NCBI GenBank assembly: GCA_034669505.1
Contig: JAXDNJ010000035.1
Span: 27,450-91,449, forward strand
Direction of reading: 5' to 3'
DNA: 64,000 nucleotides
From: JAFASC01 sp034669505
Lineage (GTDB): Bacteria > Pseudomonadota > Alphaproteobacteria > Rhizobiales > Beijerinckiaceae
In this document: piece by piece, positions 1 through 8,964 of the stretch
How the letters are laid out: every line of letters begins with the position of its first letter
Position numbering within the stretch: the first letter of the stretch is position 1
Translations under genes and position numbers: made by a program
The notes under the pieces: generated by a model
The model's input: the letters and a program-made list of their open reading frames with translations, nothing else
What the model was told of the DNA's origin: nothing
Databases searched by the model: none

Positions 1-148
1 CCGAAAAAGCTTTGCCCGTGCGCGGCATGCGCGGCGTGAAGAGCGGCGCGACGCGGATGATGTCGCGCAGCTGCGCGAGCAGATGCTTTTGCGCCGCCCG
101 ATCTAAGTAATCGGGGTAGTAGATAAGCCCCGGCGCCAGTTCGATCAT
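1..148 (-). CDS. AlkB-family 2-oxoglutarate-dependent dioxygenase, N-terminal part
   Basis: Truncated by the window edge, so only about 49 N-terminal residues are present. The translation (MIELAPGLIYYPDYLD..., then APLFTPRMPRTGKAFS) matches the start of the alphaproteobacterial AlkB-type Fe(II)/2-oxoglutarate dioxygenase family, which oxidatively removes alkyl groups from nucleic acids. The iron ligands lie outside the window. The ATG at 148 is 5 bases after the gpmA stop, so the gene probably ends a dapB-gpmA-alkB run. A second member of the family is at 52394-52981. Family assignment rests on the conserved LFTPRMPRTGK segment alone. Confidence 0.75.
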   Translation of the reverse strand, partial: MIELAPGLIYYPDYLDRAAQKHLLAQLRDIIRVAPLFTPRMPRTGKAFS

Positions 149-153
149 CGCGA

Positions 154-771
154 TTACCCCAGCACCTCTTTCGATTCCACAGTCGAATCGGCGCGCAGGC
201 GATAGACCAGCGGTACGCCGGTCGCGAGTTCCATGCTGGGGATCGTCTGCGGCGTCAGCTGATCGAGCACCATGACCAGCGCACGCAGCGAATTGCCGTG
301 CGCCGAGACAAGCACGCGCTCGCCGCGCAACACGCGCGGCAAAATCTGCTGGCAGTAATAAGGAAGCGTGCGCGCGACCGTATCCTTGAGACTCTCGCCG
401 CCCGGTGGCGAGACGTCATAGGAACGGCGCCAGATGTGCACCTGCTCCTCGCCCCACTTCTTGCGCGCGTCATCCTTGTTGAGGCCGGAGAGATCGCCAT
501 AGTCGCGCTCGTTCAGCGCCTCATCGGCAATGGTCGGCAAGTTCGGCTGGCCGATCTCGTCGAGGATCAGTTTCAGCGTATTCTGCGCCCGCACGAGTGC
601 CGAGGTGAACGCGCAATCAAAGGAAAGCCCGAGCGCCTTCAGTTTGCGCCCACCCTCGCGCGCCTCCTCGATACCCTTCCGCGTAAGATCCGGGTCCTTC
701 CATCCCGTGAACAGGTTTTTCAGATTCCAGTCGCTCTGACCATGACGCACGAGCACGAGCAGACGGTCCAT
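154..771 (-). CDS. gpmA: 2,3-bisphosphoglycerate-dependent phosphoglycerate mutase
   Basis: Interconverts 3-phosphoglycerate and 2-phosphoglycerate in glycolysis and gluconeogenesis, in the cytoplasm. The protein has 205 residues. The phosphohistidine motif LVLVRHGQSDWN lies at the N-terminus (His10), the proton-donor region NERDYGDLSG holds Glu88, and the second histidine is in VSAHGNSLRAL (His158). It is shorter than the roughly 250-residue enterobacterial enzyme, as is common for the alphaproteobacterial form. It lies 20 bases downstream of dapB on the same strand and 5 bases upstream of the partial alkB gene, which suggests one transcript. Confidence 0.95.
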   Translation of the reverse strand: MDRLLVLVRHGQSDWNLKNLFTGWKDPDLTRKGIEEAREGGRKLKALGLSFDCAFTSALVRAQNTLKLILDEIGQPNLPTIADEALNERDYGDLSGLNKDDARKKWGEEQVHIWRRSYDVSPPGGESLKDTVARTLPYYCQQILPRVLRGERVLVSAHGNSLRALVMVLDQLTPQTIPSMELATGVPLVYRLRADSTVESKEVLG

Positions 772-791
772 TCACATCTCCAGCCAACCGA

Positions 792-1604
792 TTACGCATT
801 GAGGCCGAGCACGTCGGTCATCGAATAATGCCCAGGCTTTTTGTCGCGGCCCCACAGGGCCGCGCGGATCGCGCCACGCGCGAAGATCGCGCGATCCTCG
901 GCACGATGCGTGAATTCGAGCCGCTCGCTCATCCCCGCGAATATGACGCTGTGGTCGCCGACGACGCTGCCGCCGCGTAATGCCGCAAAGCCGATATCAC
1001 CCTCACGCCGCGCGCCGGTATGGCCGTCGCGGCTGCGCACCGAGCGTTCGCCAAGCGCGATCTTACGTCCGCGCGCCGCGGCTTCGCCCAGAAGCAACGC
1101 GGTTCCGGACGGCGCATCCACCTTCATCTTGTGGTGCATTTCGAGGATTTCGATGTCCCAATCCGGCCCGAGCGACGCGGCGGCGCGCTCAACCAAAGCG
1201 GCGAGCAGATTGACGCCGAGACTCATATTGCCGGAGCGCACGATCACCGCATGGCGCGCGGCCGCATCGATCTTGTTGAGATCGGCATCCGACAAGCCGG
1301 TCGTGCCGACGACATGCACGATGCGCGCCTGCGCGGCGAGCGCGGCAAGTTCGACGCTCGCGGCCGGCGCGGTGAAATCGAGGATGCCGTCGGCATCAAC
1401 CACAGCCGGCAGCGGATCGTCGCTGATCGGCACGCCAATTGGCGACAGACCCGCGAGCGTGCCCGCGTCTTTCCCGAGCGCGTCACTGCCCGGGCGCTCC
1501 AGCGCCGCCGCAACGCAGACGCCCGGCATCTCTCCGATCGTGCGCACGAGCATCCGGCCCATGCGGCCGGCCGCCCCCATGATGACGAGCCGCATGTCCG
1601 ACAT
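792..1604 (-). CDS. dapB: 4-hydroxy-tetrahydrodipicolinate reductase
   Basis: Reduces hydroxy-tetrahydrodipicolinate in the diaminopimelate/lysine pathway, feeding peptidoglycan and lysine synthesis. The 270-residue protein has the nucleotide-binding loop GAAGRMGRM at residues 10-18. The catalytic signature EMHHKMKVDAPSGTA follows, with His157, His158 and Lys161. Length and both motifs are standard. It precedes gpmA on the same strand; dapB-gpmA adjacency is common in Hyphomicrobiales. The gene upstream on the same strand (altronate dehydratase-like, ending at 1670) is 65 bases away, enough for its own promoter. Confidence 0.96.
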   Translation of the reverse strand: MSDMRLVIMGAAGRMGRMLVRTIGEMPGVCVAAALERPGSDALGKDAGTLAGLSPIGVPISDDPLPAVVDADGILDFTAPAASVELAALAAQARIVHVVGTTGLSDADLNKIDAAARHAVIVRSGNMSLGVNLLAALVERAAASLGPDWDIEILEMHHKMKVDAPSGTALLLGEAAARGRKIALGERSVRSRDGHTGARREGDIGFAALRGGSVVGDHSVIFAGMSERLEFTHRAEDRAIFARGAIRAALWGRDKKPGHYSMTDVLGLNA

Positions 1605-1669
1605 GGACGCTCCTCCTCGCGAGGTGCCCCCTATAGCTGCGGGATTGCGTTAAAGAAAGCCGCGGCCAC

Positions 1670-3187
1670 TCACATCGTTGCGCCGATCGTCCAGGGCACG
1701 AATTCCGCATCGCCATAGCCGAGAAGCTCGGATTTCGTGCGCGATCCCGACGCCACTTCGAGCAGGCGCGCGAAAATCTCCTCGCCTTTCTCTTCGATCG
1801 ACACGCCGTCGAGCACTTCGCCGCAATCGATGTCCATGTCGTCGATCATCTTGGTATAGATGTCGGAGTTCGTCGCGAGCTTCAGCGACGGCACCGGCTT
1901 GCAGCCATAGGCCGAGCCGCGGCCGGTTGTGAACGCCAGCACATTCGCGCCGCCGGCGACCTGCCCTGTCGCGGAGACCGGGTCGTAGCCCGGCGTATCC
2001 ATGAAGACGAAGCCTTTGGTCGCGACCTTCTCAGCATAATGGAAGACGCCGGTCAGCGTCGTGGTGCCGCCCTTGGCCGCCGCGCCGAGCGATTTCTCCA
2101 GAATCGTCGTGAGGCCACCGGCTTTGTTGCCCGGCGAAGGATTGTTGTTCATCTCCATGCGATTGCGTGCGGTGTAATCCTCCCACCATTTGATCATGCG
2201 GACGAGCTTTTCGCCCGTTTCGCGGTTCAACGCGCGGCGCGTCAGCAGATGTTCGGCGCCGTAGATTTCCGGCGTCTCGGAAAGGATCGCTGTGCCGCCG
2301 TGGCGCACAAGCATGTCGACCGCCGCGCCGAGCGACGGATTGGCGGTGATGCCGGAATAGCCGTCCGAGCCGCCGCATTGCAGGGCGAGCGTGAGGTCCG
2401 ACGCGGAGCATGTCTCGCGCCGCGCGTCATTCACGATCGGCAGCATGTCGCGAATGGCGCCGACGCCGGCCATGACAGTCTTCTTGGTGCCGCCGATTTC
2501 CTGGATTGTCATCGAGCGGAACGTGTCGGATTCCTTCAGGCCGTACGCTTGCTTCCAGCGTGCGATCTGAAACCCTTCGCAGCCGAGCCCGACCATGACG
2601 ACGCCGCCGACATTCGGATTGGTCGCGTAGCCCCACTGCGTGCGTTTCAGGACCTCGTAGCCCTCGCCCTTGATGTCGAGCGCGCAGCCGCCGCCATGCA
2701 CGAGCGGAATGACGCCGTCGATGTTGTCATATTGCTCCAGCACGCCGGAGCGCGTGATCTCTTCCGCCATGAAACGTGCGACGGAGGCCGAGCAATTCAC
2801 GCTGGTGAGGATCGCAATGTAATTGCGGGTGCCGACCTTATCGCCGGCGCGGCGGTAGCCGTCGAACGTGGCGCGCGCTTCCGGCGGCAGCACCTCTTCG
2901 TTACGCGCGTCCTGCGCAAACGCATAATCGCGGGCGAAATCCTGCATCTCGACATTGTGCTCATGCACCCAATCGCCCGGCGCGATCGGCTGCGACGCAA
3001 AGCCGATAATCTGACCGAACTTGCGGATCGGCTCGCCCTGCGCGATCGGCACGACCGCCATTTTATGGCCTTTCGGCACGCCGGCCCGGGCCTGTATGTC
3101 AGCGGCAACCGCGCCTGCAGTAATCGCATCGACGGCAACGACGATATTGTCGCGCGGGTTCAGGCGGAGCGTGCGGGGCGCGGTCAT
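1670..3187 (-). CDS. Altronate dehydratase / UxaA-family hydro-lyase
   Basis: About 505 residues with an N-terminal SAF-type domain (roughly residues 5-80) and a long C-terminal dehydratase domain. The C-terminal domain contains the family segments PLVHGGGCALD, MVGLGCEGFQ, ALQCGGSDGYSG and TTGRGSAYGCKPVPS. In UxaA-family enzymes these cysteines and histidines bind the metal that dehydrates altronate or galactarate. The start is placed at ATG 3187 (MTAPRTLRLNP); a longer frame to 3283 runs through the upstream gene. The ATG overlaps the TGA of the antitoxin-like gene as ATGA, so translation may be coupled. No other hexuronate genes are nearby, so the natural substrate is uncertain. Confidence 0.85.
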   Translation of the reverse strand: MTAPRTLRLNPRDNIVVAVDAITAGAVAADIQARAGVPKGHKMAVVPIAQGEPIRKFGQIIGFASQPIAPGDWVHEHNVEMQDFARDYAFAQDARNEEVLPPEARATFDGYRRAGDKVGTRNYIAILTSVNCSASVARFMAEEITRSGVLEQYDNIDGVIPLVHGGGCALDIKGEGYEVLKRTQWGYATNPNVGGVVMVGLGCEGFQIARWKQAYGLKESDTFRSMTIQEIGGTKKTVMAGVGAIRDMLPIVNDARRETCSASDLTLALQCGGSDGYSGITANPSLGAAVDMLVRHGGTAILSETPEIYGAEHLLTRRALNRETGEKLVRMIKWWEDYTARNRMEMNNNPSPGNKAGGLTTILEKSLGAAAKGGTTTLTGVFHYAEKVATKGFVFMDTPGYDPVSATGQVAGGANVLAFTTGRGSAYGCKPVPSLKLATNSDIYTKMIDDMDIDCGEVLDGVSIEEKGEEIFARLLEVASGSRTKSELLGYGDAEFVPWTIGATM

Positions 3188-3531
3188 GATGCGAGCGCTT
3201 TCAGTGCGGCTTCGGGATTTTTGGCAACAATTTGTAGCAACGACCGCGCAGCGGGACTCGGCAGATCCCGCCCCAACTCCCAATCTTGCACGGTCTCCAG
3301 CGGTATGCGCAACGCCCTCGCAAATTCCTCTTGCGACAACCCAAGTTTCTCTCGAATCACGACGGGCGGATAGACCGTTTGTACCGGCCCGATTGGCGCA
3401 TCTGGATCATACCCCTCCTCAATCTGGAAGCGGCGAATGTCTTCTTCGGTCGTTGCATCGAGCTTAGCATAGTCGACCTGAGGCTTCCCCTGGCGCAACT
3501 CCTCAAGGGTTACTCGTGTATCTCGGCCCAT
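3184..3531 (-). CDS. XRE/HTH-type antitoxin partner of BrnT
   Basis: About 115 residues with a C-terminal helix-turn-helix (LGLSQEEFARALRIPLETVQDWE) of the XRE type, followed by a short tail. Such proteins bind their own promoter and neutralise the toxin encoded just upstream. I chose ATG 3531 (MGRDTRVTLEEL) because AAGGAG sits 8 bases upstream; the longer frame starting at 3561 has no ribosome-binding site. The gene overlaps the end of brnT by 22 bases, as is normal for toxin-antitoxin pairs. Its stop overlaps the start of the altronate dehydratase-like gene. The usual BrnT partner (BrnA) is a different DNA-binding fold, so this is a variant pairing. Confidence 0.8.
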   Translation of the reverse strand: MGRDTRVTLEELRQGKPQVDYAKLDATTEEDIRRFQIEEGYDPDAPIGPVQTVYPPVVIREKLGLSQEEFARALRIPLETVQDWELGRDLPSPAARSLLQIVAKNPEAALKALAS

Positions 3532-3782
3532 CGACGTCGCTCCTTGCGATTGGACGGCCATGACGAAATGATTTGCCGTGCATCGTCAGCATCCGTGTAC
3601 ACAACGGTAAGAAAGCGTCCTTCTACCTGGCCGACCGCAATAATCCGGACCTCCGGATACGAGAACCGCATGTCTTCCCATTGCCGCACGGGTCCATCAA
3701 AAATGTGAGCCGCGTAATCAAAGCCGTACCCTCTGTTTCGGACATTGCGCTGGTGCTTTGCCTCGTCCCAGACGAATCTCAC
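3510..3782 (-). CDS. brnT: BrnT-family ribonuclease toxin
   Basis: 90 residues beginning MRFVWDEAKHQRNVRNRGYG with the family segments RFVTVVYTD-like (RFLTVVYTDADD) and IISSWPSNRKERRRW. BrnT toxins are RelE-fold endoribonucleases that inhibit translation until neutralised. The start is a GTG at 3782 with AGGAG very close upstream, so a slightly different start is possible, but the MRFVWDEAK start matches the family. It sits 14 bases downstream of the dnaN stop on the same strand and overlaps the HTH antitoxin gene. Function is inferred from sequence similarity recalled by eye. Confidence 0.82.
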   Translation of the reverse strand: MRFVWDEAKHQRNVRNRGYGFDYAAHIFDGPVRQWEDMRFSYPEVRIIAVGQVEGRFLTVVYTDADDARQIISSWPSNRKERRRWAEIHE

Positions 3783-3796
3783 GCTCCTGTCACACG

Positions 3797-4915
3797 CTAC
3801 ACCCGCATCGGCATCAGCACATAGAGCGCAGCGGCGCCGTCGCGGTCCTGGATCAGCGTCGGGGAGCCCGGATCAGCAAGCTTCAGCAAAGCCGTGTCGC
3901 TGTCGAGTTGGTCGGCGATGTCGAGCAGATAGCGGGCATTGAAGCCGACATCGAGCGGGGCTGAATCGTAGTCGACTTCGAGCTCCTCCGTCGCCGAGCC
4001 GGAATCAGGATTGTTCACCGACAGCGTCAGCTTGCCGTCGCTCAGCGAGAGCTTCACTGCGCGGCCACGCTCCGACGAAATCGTCGACACGCGATCGACC
4101 GCCTGCCGGAAGAAGTCGCGCTCGACGACGAGCCGCTTGTCATTGCCGGACGGAATGACGCGCGGATAATCCGGGAACGTGCCGTCGATAAGCTTCGTCG
4201 TAAGCACCACGTCGCCGAGACTGAAGCGGGCCTTGGTCGAGGAGAGTTCGACGCTCACATCCGCCTCGGCATCTTCCACGAGCCGCTGTATCTCGGCGAC
4301 CGCCTTTCGCGGCACGATCACGCCGGGCATGCCGGACGAACCCTCCGGCGCCGGCATTTCATAGCGCGCCAGGCGATGGCCGTCGGTCGCGACCGCACGC
4401 AGCATCATGTGCCCTTCGACGTCGACCGTGTGCATATAGATGCCGTTCAGATAGTAGCGCGTCTCCTCGGTCGAGATCGCGAATTGCGTCTTGTCAATGA
4501 GCTTTTTCAGATCCCCGGCCGCCAGCGTGAAGCGATGCGACAGATCGTTGACGGCTAGATCGGGGAAATCGCTTTCCGGCAGTGATTGCAGATTGAAGCG
4601 CGAGCGGCCGGAGCGCAGCATCAACTGCCCGGTCTCGCCGCTCGTCTCGAGCGAAACCTGCGCGCCGTCGGCAAGCTTACGCACGATGTCGTAGAGCGTG
4701 TGCGCCGGCAGCGTCGTGCCGCCGCTCTGGCCGATATCGGCGGGGATCGTTTCGGTCACTTCCAAGTCTAGATCCGTTGCTTTCAGCGTCAGCGCCTTGC
4801 GATCGGCCCGGATCAGCACGTTCGACAGGATCGGGATCGTCGTGCGCCGCTCGACAACACGGTGGACATGGCCGAGCGCCTTCAGAAGCGCCGCCCTCTC
4901 AAGTGTGACTTTCAT
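3797..4915 (-). CDS. dnaN: DNA polymerase III subunit beta (sliding clamp)
   Basis: 372 residues, the usual length. The protein forms the dimeric ring that tethers DNA polymerase III to DNA. It begins MKVTLERAALLKALGHVHRVV, contains the first-domain segment RRTTIPILSNVLI and the third-domain segment DFFRQAVDRVSTI, and ends in the typical LMPMRV. The start is placed at ATG 4915; the frame extends 21 codons further without family similarity. Neither dnaA nor recF is adjacent: a metallohydrolase lies upstream and a toxin-antitoxin pair downstream. No DnaA-box cluster is visible in the 120-base gap upstream. Confidence 0.96.
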   Translation of the reverse strand: MKVTLERAALLKALGHVHRVVERRTTIPILSNVLIRADRKALTLKATDLDLEVTETIPADIGQSGGTTLPAHTLYDIVRKLADGAQVSLETSGETGQLMLRSGRSRFNLQSLPESDFPDLAVNDLSHRFTLAAGDLKKLIDKTQFAISTEETRYYLNGIYMHTVDVEGHMMLRAVATDGHRLARYEMPAPEGSSGMPGVIVPRKAVAEIQRLVEDAEADVSVELSSTKARFSLGDVVLTTKLIDGTFPDYPRVIPSGNDKRLVVERDFFRQAVDRVSTISSERGRAVKLSLSDGKLTLSVNNPDSGSATEELEVDYDSAPLDVGFNARYLLDIADQLDSDTALLKLADPGSPTLIQDRDGAAALYVLMPMRV

Positions 4916-5035
4916 GACTCCGATCCGCTCAATTACTCCCCGGCCCCTCGCGCGGGTCGGGGACTTTGGCGGGAGCACCCGCTAGATGCAAGGCATTTGG
5001 CCGAGGTTCGGCTGCCTCGCCCCGGCTTCCACAGG

Positions 5036-6040
5036 CTAGATCGCCGGCAGGATTTCCGGCACCTCCCAGAACTCGCCCGGCCGCTTCACTTGAAAGCGCT
5101 CCGCGGCGATCCCCGCCCGCTCCAGCGCCACATTGAGGCGCTTCACCGGCTCGTCGATCGCCTCGTCGGTCAGGCGGAACGTGCCCCAGTGCATCGCCAG
5201 CGCGTAAGCCGCGCCGAGATCGTCGAAAATGCGCAGCGCCTCTTCGGGATCGACATGCTGGTTTTTCATGAACCAGCGCGGCTCGTAGGCGCCGATCGGC
5301 AGGTTGGCGAGGCGGAAAGCGCGATACTTCCTAAAGAGATCGCGGAAGAGTGCCCCGCCGCCATAACCGGTATCGCCGGCATGAAAAATCCTGCCCGACG
5401 GCGTATCGATGACGAAGGCGCACCAGAGCGCCATGCGGCGGTCGCGTAAGTTTCGCGCCGACCAGTGCAGCGCCGGCTCCAGGTGGACCAGGACACCCGC
5501 TGCGATCTCGACGCTCTCGCCCCAATCATAAGGCTCGGCCCGAATCGAAGCATCTCGCGCCCGCATGATCGCATCGTTGCCGAGCGGCGTGATGACGCGG
5601 CACGGACGTGCGCGCGCAAGGTGCGACAGCGTCGTCAAATCGAGATGGTCGTAATGATTGTGCGTAACGAGCACCGCATCGAGCGGCGGCAGATCGTCGA
5701 GCGCGATCCCCGGCGCATTGACGCGCTTCGGGCCGAAGCGCGTCAGCGGGCTTGCCCGCTCCGCCCAGACCGGATCGATCAGGATGTTCACGCCCTGCGT
5801 CTGGATAAGTACGCTCGCATGGCCGACGAAGGAGACGCGCAGCGCCGCACCTTCGACACGCTGCAGCGGCGTGTCGCGGAAACCGGGGAAGGCATCCGGC
5901 CACGGCGGACGCGGTCCGCCGCCGAACTGCCATTTCAGCAGATCGAGCCGGCTTCGGTCGGTCGGATGGCCCGGGAAGAAAAAGCGCGTTCCGTCAAAGT
6001 GATCGGAGACCGGACCGCAATAATAGGGATTTTTCGGCAT
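5036..6040 (-). CDS. MBL-fold metallohydrolase, NAPE-PLD/RomA-like
   Basis: 334 residues of the metallo-beta-lactamase fold. The metal site HxHxDH is seen as THNHYDHLD (His127, His129, Asp131, His132), and further ligands are likely in HAGDTGYGGG and AMHWGTF. The N-terminal region (DHFDGTRFFFPG, then LLKWQFGG) is typical of the group related to N-acyl-phosphatidylethanolamine phospholipase D and RomA-like proteins. There is no signal peptide, so a cytoplasmic hydrolase is likely. The substrate cannot be read from sequence. It is divergent from dps, with about 60 bases between the two starts. Confidence 0.85.
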   Translation of the reverse strand: MPKNPYYCGPVSDHFDGTRFFFPGHPTDRSRLDLLKWQFGGGPRPPWPDAFPGFRDTPLQRVEGAALRVSFVGHASVLIQTQGVNILIDPVWAERASPLTRFGPKRVNAPGIALDDLPPLDAVLVTHNHYDHLDLTTLSHLARARPCRVITPLGNDAIMRARDASIRAEPYDWGESVEIAAGVLVHLEPALHWSARNLRDRRMALWCAFVIDTPSGRIFHAGDTGYGGGALFRDLFRKYRAFRLANLPIGAYEPRWFMKNQHVDPEEALRIFDDLGAAYALAMHWGTFRLTDEAIDEPVKRLNVALERAGIAAERFQVKRPGEFWEVPEILPAI

Positions 6041-6103
6041 GTTGCAGCAAGCGCCCTATATTGGTCCATGCCAACCTGCAATCCCAAATCGAAGGAGATG
6101 GAC

Positions 6104-6625
6104 ATGGCCGACCGCAAGGCCCTGGAAGAGCGCGCCAAAGCACCTTTGAAGACACCCACCGATCTCAACTCAAACGCCACAAAAGACATTTCCGGCGCGC
6201 TGAACGAGCTCCTCGCCGACACGTTCGCGCTCTATCTCAAGACCAAGAATTTTCATTGGCACATGAGCGGCCCGCATTTCCGCGATTACCATCTCTTGCT
6301 CGACGAGCAGGCGGATCAGATTTTTGCAACGACAGACGACATGGCGGAACGCGTGCGCAAGATAGGCGGCACGACCATTCGCTCGATCGGCCAGATCGCG
6401 CGCCTGCAACGGGTCAAGGACAATGATGCCGACTATGTCGAACCGCAGGACATGATCGCGGAACTGCGGGACGACAACAAGGATTTTGCTGCGCGATTGC
6501 GCGAAGTGCACGATCTTTGCGACGACCATAAGGATGTCGCGACCGCGAGCCTGATCGAGAACTGGATTGACGATGCCGAGCGGCGGCACTGGTTCCTGTT
6601 CGAGATCACACGGCGGCCGCGCTAA
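6104..6625 (+). CDS. dps: Dps-family DNA-binding ferritin
   Basis: 173 residues. Dps forms a dodecamer that oxidises and stores iron and protects DNA in stationary phase or oxidative stress. The ferroxidase pattern is present: His51 in NFHWHM, His63 in DYHLL, Asp78 and Glu82 in TTDDMAERV. A lysine-rich N-terminal arm (MADRKALEERAKAPLK) may bind DNA. Three in-frame ATGs are close together. I chose 6104 because GAAGGAG ends 6 bases before it; 6098 directly abuts the Shine-Dalgarno sequence. Transcribed divergently from the MBL hydrolase. Confidence 0.94.
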   Translation: MADRKALEERAKAPLKTPTDLNSNATKDISGALNELLADTFALYLKTKNFHWHMSGPHFRDYHLLLDEQADQIFATTDDMAERVRKIGGTTIRSIGQIARLQRVKDNDADYVEPQDMIAELRDDNKDFAARLREVHDLCDDHKDVATASLIENWIDDAERRHWFLFEITRRPR

Positions 6626-6686
6626 GAGTTTCTGTCGCGCGCGGCCGTAAGGGCAAGCCTGAAGGCTGCGTGCCCCGTCCTCCAAG

Positions 6687-8582
6687 TCACCCCGCCACGG
6701 CACGCAGCGGTTCGGCGGGCTCCGCATTCAAGAATCCGCCGGACTGTCGCCGCCACATCCGCGCATACGCGCCGTTGCGGTGAAGCAGCTCGGCATGCTT
6801 GCCTTCCTCAATAATCCGGCCGCGGTTGATAACGATCAGGCGATCGAGCGCCGCAATGGTGGACAGCCGATGTGCGATGGCGATCACGGTTTTCCCGTCT
6901 ATCAAGGTCGAGAGCGTATCCTGAATCGCCGCCTCGATCTCGGAATCGAGAGCTGACGTCGCTTCGTCGAGGACGAGGATTGGCGCGTCCTTCAGGATCA
7001 CGCGGGCGATGGCGACGCGCTGGCGCTGGCCGCTCGATAACTTGACGCCGCGCTCGCCAACGTGCGCGTCGTACCCCTGCCGGCCCCTATGATCTTCCTG
7101 CGCAAGAATGAAATCGTGCGAATGGGAGAGACGCGCCGCTCTGATGACTTCGGCCTCGCTTGCCCCGGGACGGCCATAGGCGATGTTTTCGCGAATGGAG
7201 CGGTGCATGAGCGATGTATCTTGCGTCACCACGGCGATCTGGCGGCGGAGCGAATCCTGCGTGACCTGCGCGATGTCCTGTCCGTCGATGAGAATGCGAC
7301 CGCCTTCGAGATCATGCAGACGCAGCAGTAAACTGGTAAGCGTCGTCTTGCCGGCGCCGCTCGCCCCGACAATCCCGACCTTTTCGCCCGGCTCGATGAC
7401 GAAGTTCAGATCGTCGATGATGCCGCCCTCGCGCCCATAGTGAAAGGTGACGTGGTCGAATCGGATCTCCCCTTGCGTCACGCGCAGCGGCTTGGCATCG
7501 GCGGTGTCGACGATCGCGTGAGGCCGGGCGATCGTCTCCATCGATTCCTGCACGACGCCAATATTCTCGAAGACGCCGCGCACGGTCTGCATCACCCATC
7601 CGGACATAGCCATCAGCCGCATGACCAGCGCCAAGCCCGCCGCCACCTCACCGCCCGTCATCGCCCCACGCGACCAAAGCACGGCGGAAAGAGTTCCGGT
7701 ACCGACAAGCAGCATCGAGTTCATCACCGAAAGCACGGCCGTGACTGCGGTGATGAGACGGAAGGAGTTGAGAAACGCCCCCGTCCAATCGGCGAGCGCG
7801 CTGCGCACGGCAGAACGCTCCTCTTCAGCGCGTGCGAATAGCTTCACTGACAGGACGTTTGTGTAGCTGTCGACGATCCGCCCGACGGCAACGGAACGCA
7901 TTTCAGCATTGACAAGCGAGCGCTGCTGCGCCCGCGGAACGAAGAAGCGCAGCAAGCCTATATAGGCCGAAATCCAAACGGCGACCGGCAACGCCAACCA
8001 GAGACTTATTCTGCTGAACATGCCGAGCGCGGCGATGGCGAAAATCGCGACGTACAGAAGCGTGTCAATCAAGGTCACGGCGAGCTCGCGGATCGCAGGC
8101 CCGACCTGCGTGATCCGATTGGCGAGGCGGCCGGCGAAATCGCGTTGGAAATAACCGAGGCTGTGCCCGAGCGTGTAGAGGTGCGTACGCCAGCGAACCA
8201 TATTCGTGGTCTGCGGGACGATGATCTGGTTCGAGATCGCTTCGTTGAACAGATGCAGCAGCGGCCGGACAATCAGGATCAACAGCGCGACAGCGAGGAA
8301 AGTGGTGTGGTGCTCGGGCCAAAGCCGTTCCCGCGCCGATTTTCCGAGCAGATCGACGAACCATCCCATCAGCAGGTATAGCGAAGACTCCATGACGCCC
8401 ATGGCGAGCGAGGCGACGAAGAGGATGCCGAGCCAGAACCGGATTGGCCGTAGGTAATGCCAGGTAAACCGCGCGACCGTGGTCGGCGGCGTCTCGGCCT
8501 CGTCAAAAGCTGCGAAGGGATCAATCCTCCGCTCAAGCCACTCAAACACCTTCAGTCCCCTCGCTACCTTTTGCGGGCACAT
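6687..8582 (-). CDS. ABC transporter, fused permease and ATP-binding protein
   Basis: About 631 residues. The N-terminal half carries a six-helix ABC exporter membrane domain. The C-terminal half is the nucleotide-binding domain, with Walker A GASGAGKTTL, signature LSSGQRQRVAIA, Walker B ILVLDEATSALD and the switch histidine in AIAHRLST. As a half-transporter it should work as a homodimer exporting a lipid or hydrophobic compound; the substrate is unknown. ATG 8582 was chosen as start; a GTG at 8549, preceded by GAGGGG, gives a product starting VFEWLERRIDPF and is nearly as likely. Convergent with dps. Confidence 0.88.
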   Translation of the reverse strand: MCPQKVARGLKVFEWLERRIDPFAAFDEAETPPTTVARFTWHYLRPIRFWLGILFVASLAMGVMESSLYLLMGWFVDLLGKSARERLWPEHHTTFLAVALLILIVRPLLHLFNEAISNQIIVPQTTNMVRWRTHLYTLGHSLGYFQRDFAGRLANRITQVGPAIRELAVTLIDTLLYVAIFAIAALGMFSRISLWLALPVAVWISAYIGLLRFFVPRAQQRSLVNAEMRSVAVGRIVDSYTNVLSVKLFARAEEERSAVRSALADWTGAFLNSFRLITAVTAVLSVMNSMLLVGTGTLSAVLWSRGAMTGGEVAAGLALVMRLMAMSGWVMQTVRGVFENIGVVQESMETIARPHAIVDTADAKPLRVTQGEIRFDHVTFHYGREGGIIDDLNFVIEPGEKVGIVGASGAGKTTLTSLLLRLHDLEGGRILIDGQDIAQVTQDSLRRQIAVVTQDTSLMHRSIRENIAYGRPGASEAEVIRAARLSHSHDFILAQEDHRGRQGYDAHVGERGVKLSSGQRQRVAIARVILKDAPILVLDEATSALDSEIEAAIQDTLSTLIDGKTVIAIAHRLSTIAALDRLIVINRGRIIEEGKHAELLHRNGAYARMWRRQSGGFLNAEPAEPLRAVAG

Positions 8583-8964
8583 ATCGTCCGCCTTGATCCC
8601 GAAACGTTCATCAAACGCGTGTGAACGCGGCCAAAACGTCGCGGGCCTTACCTGGCGCGATATTGGCTGCAAACCAGTGACCGTTTGGCCCGCCAGCAAG
8701 AGCTGGCGAGTGCGTGCTCATCAAAGCGAACCTCGACAGCATTGACTTTGCCCGGCTAAAGGCGCATGTATGTTGCACCGCAACAGCGCGGTCATCGGCT
8801 TTTCCGGCTGCGTGAACGGACCACAAAAGTCCGCCCGGCCCTCTCGCCCGACTCCCTGGACACAGCCCCGATCACGCAGGGTCACGTCCCCACCGCATGC
8901 GCCAGAACGCGCCTGTAGGTGGAGCGGCCGCGCACCCTGTCCACGACGGAAAGAACCAGAACAC
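8583..8964. other. Intergenic region between the ABC exporter and rhlE
   Basis: About 380 bases between divergent genes. Short open frames here show no family resemblance or ribosome-binding sites. The region must hold promoters for both genes, but I see no convincing -35/-10 pair, and no RNA gene that I recognise. Confidence 0.5.

Noticed and set aside
2039..3373. A 444-codon plus-strand frame antisense to the altronate dehydratase-like gene
   Set aside because: Composition typical of shadow frames; the minus-strand gene has clear family motifs.
5465..6103. Long N-terminal extension of the Dps frame
   Set aside because: Antisense to the MBL hydrolase gene, and the Dps start has its own Shine-Dalgarno at 6091-6097.
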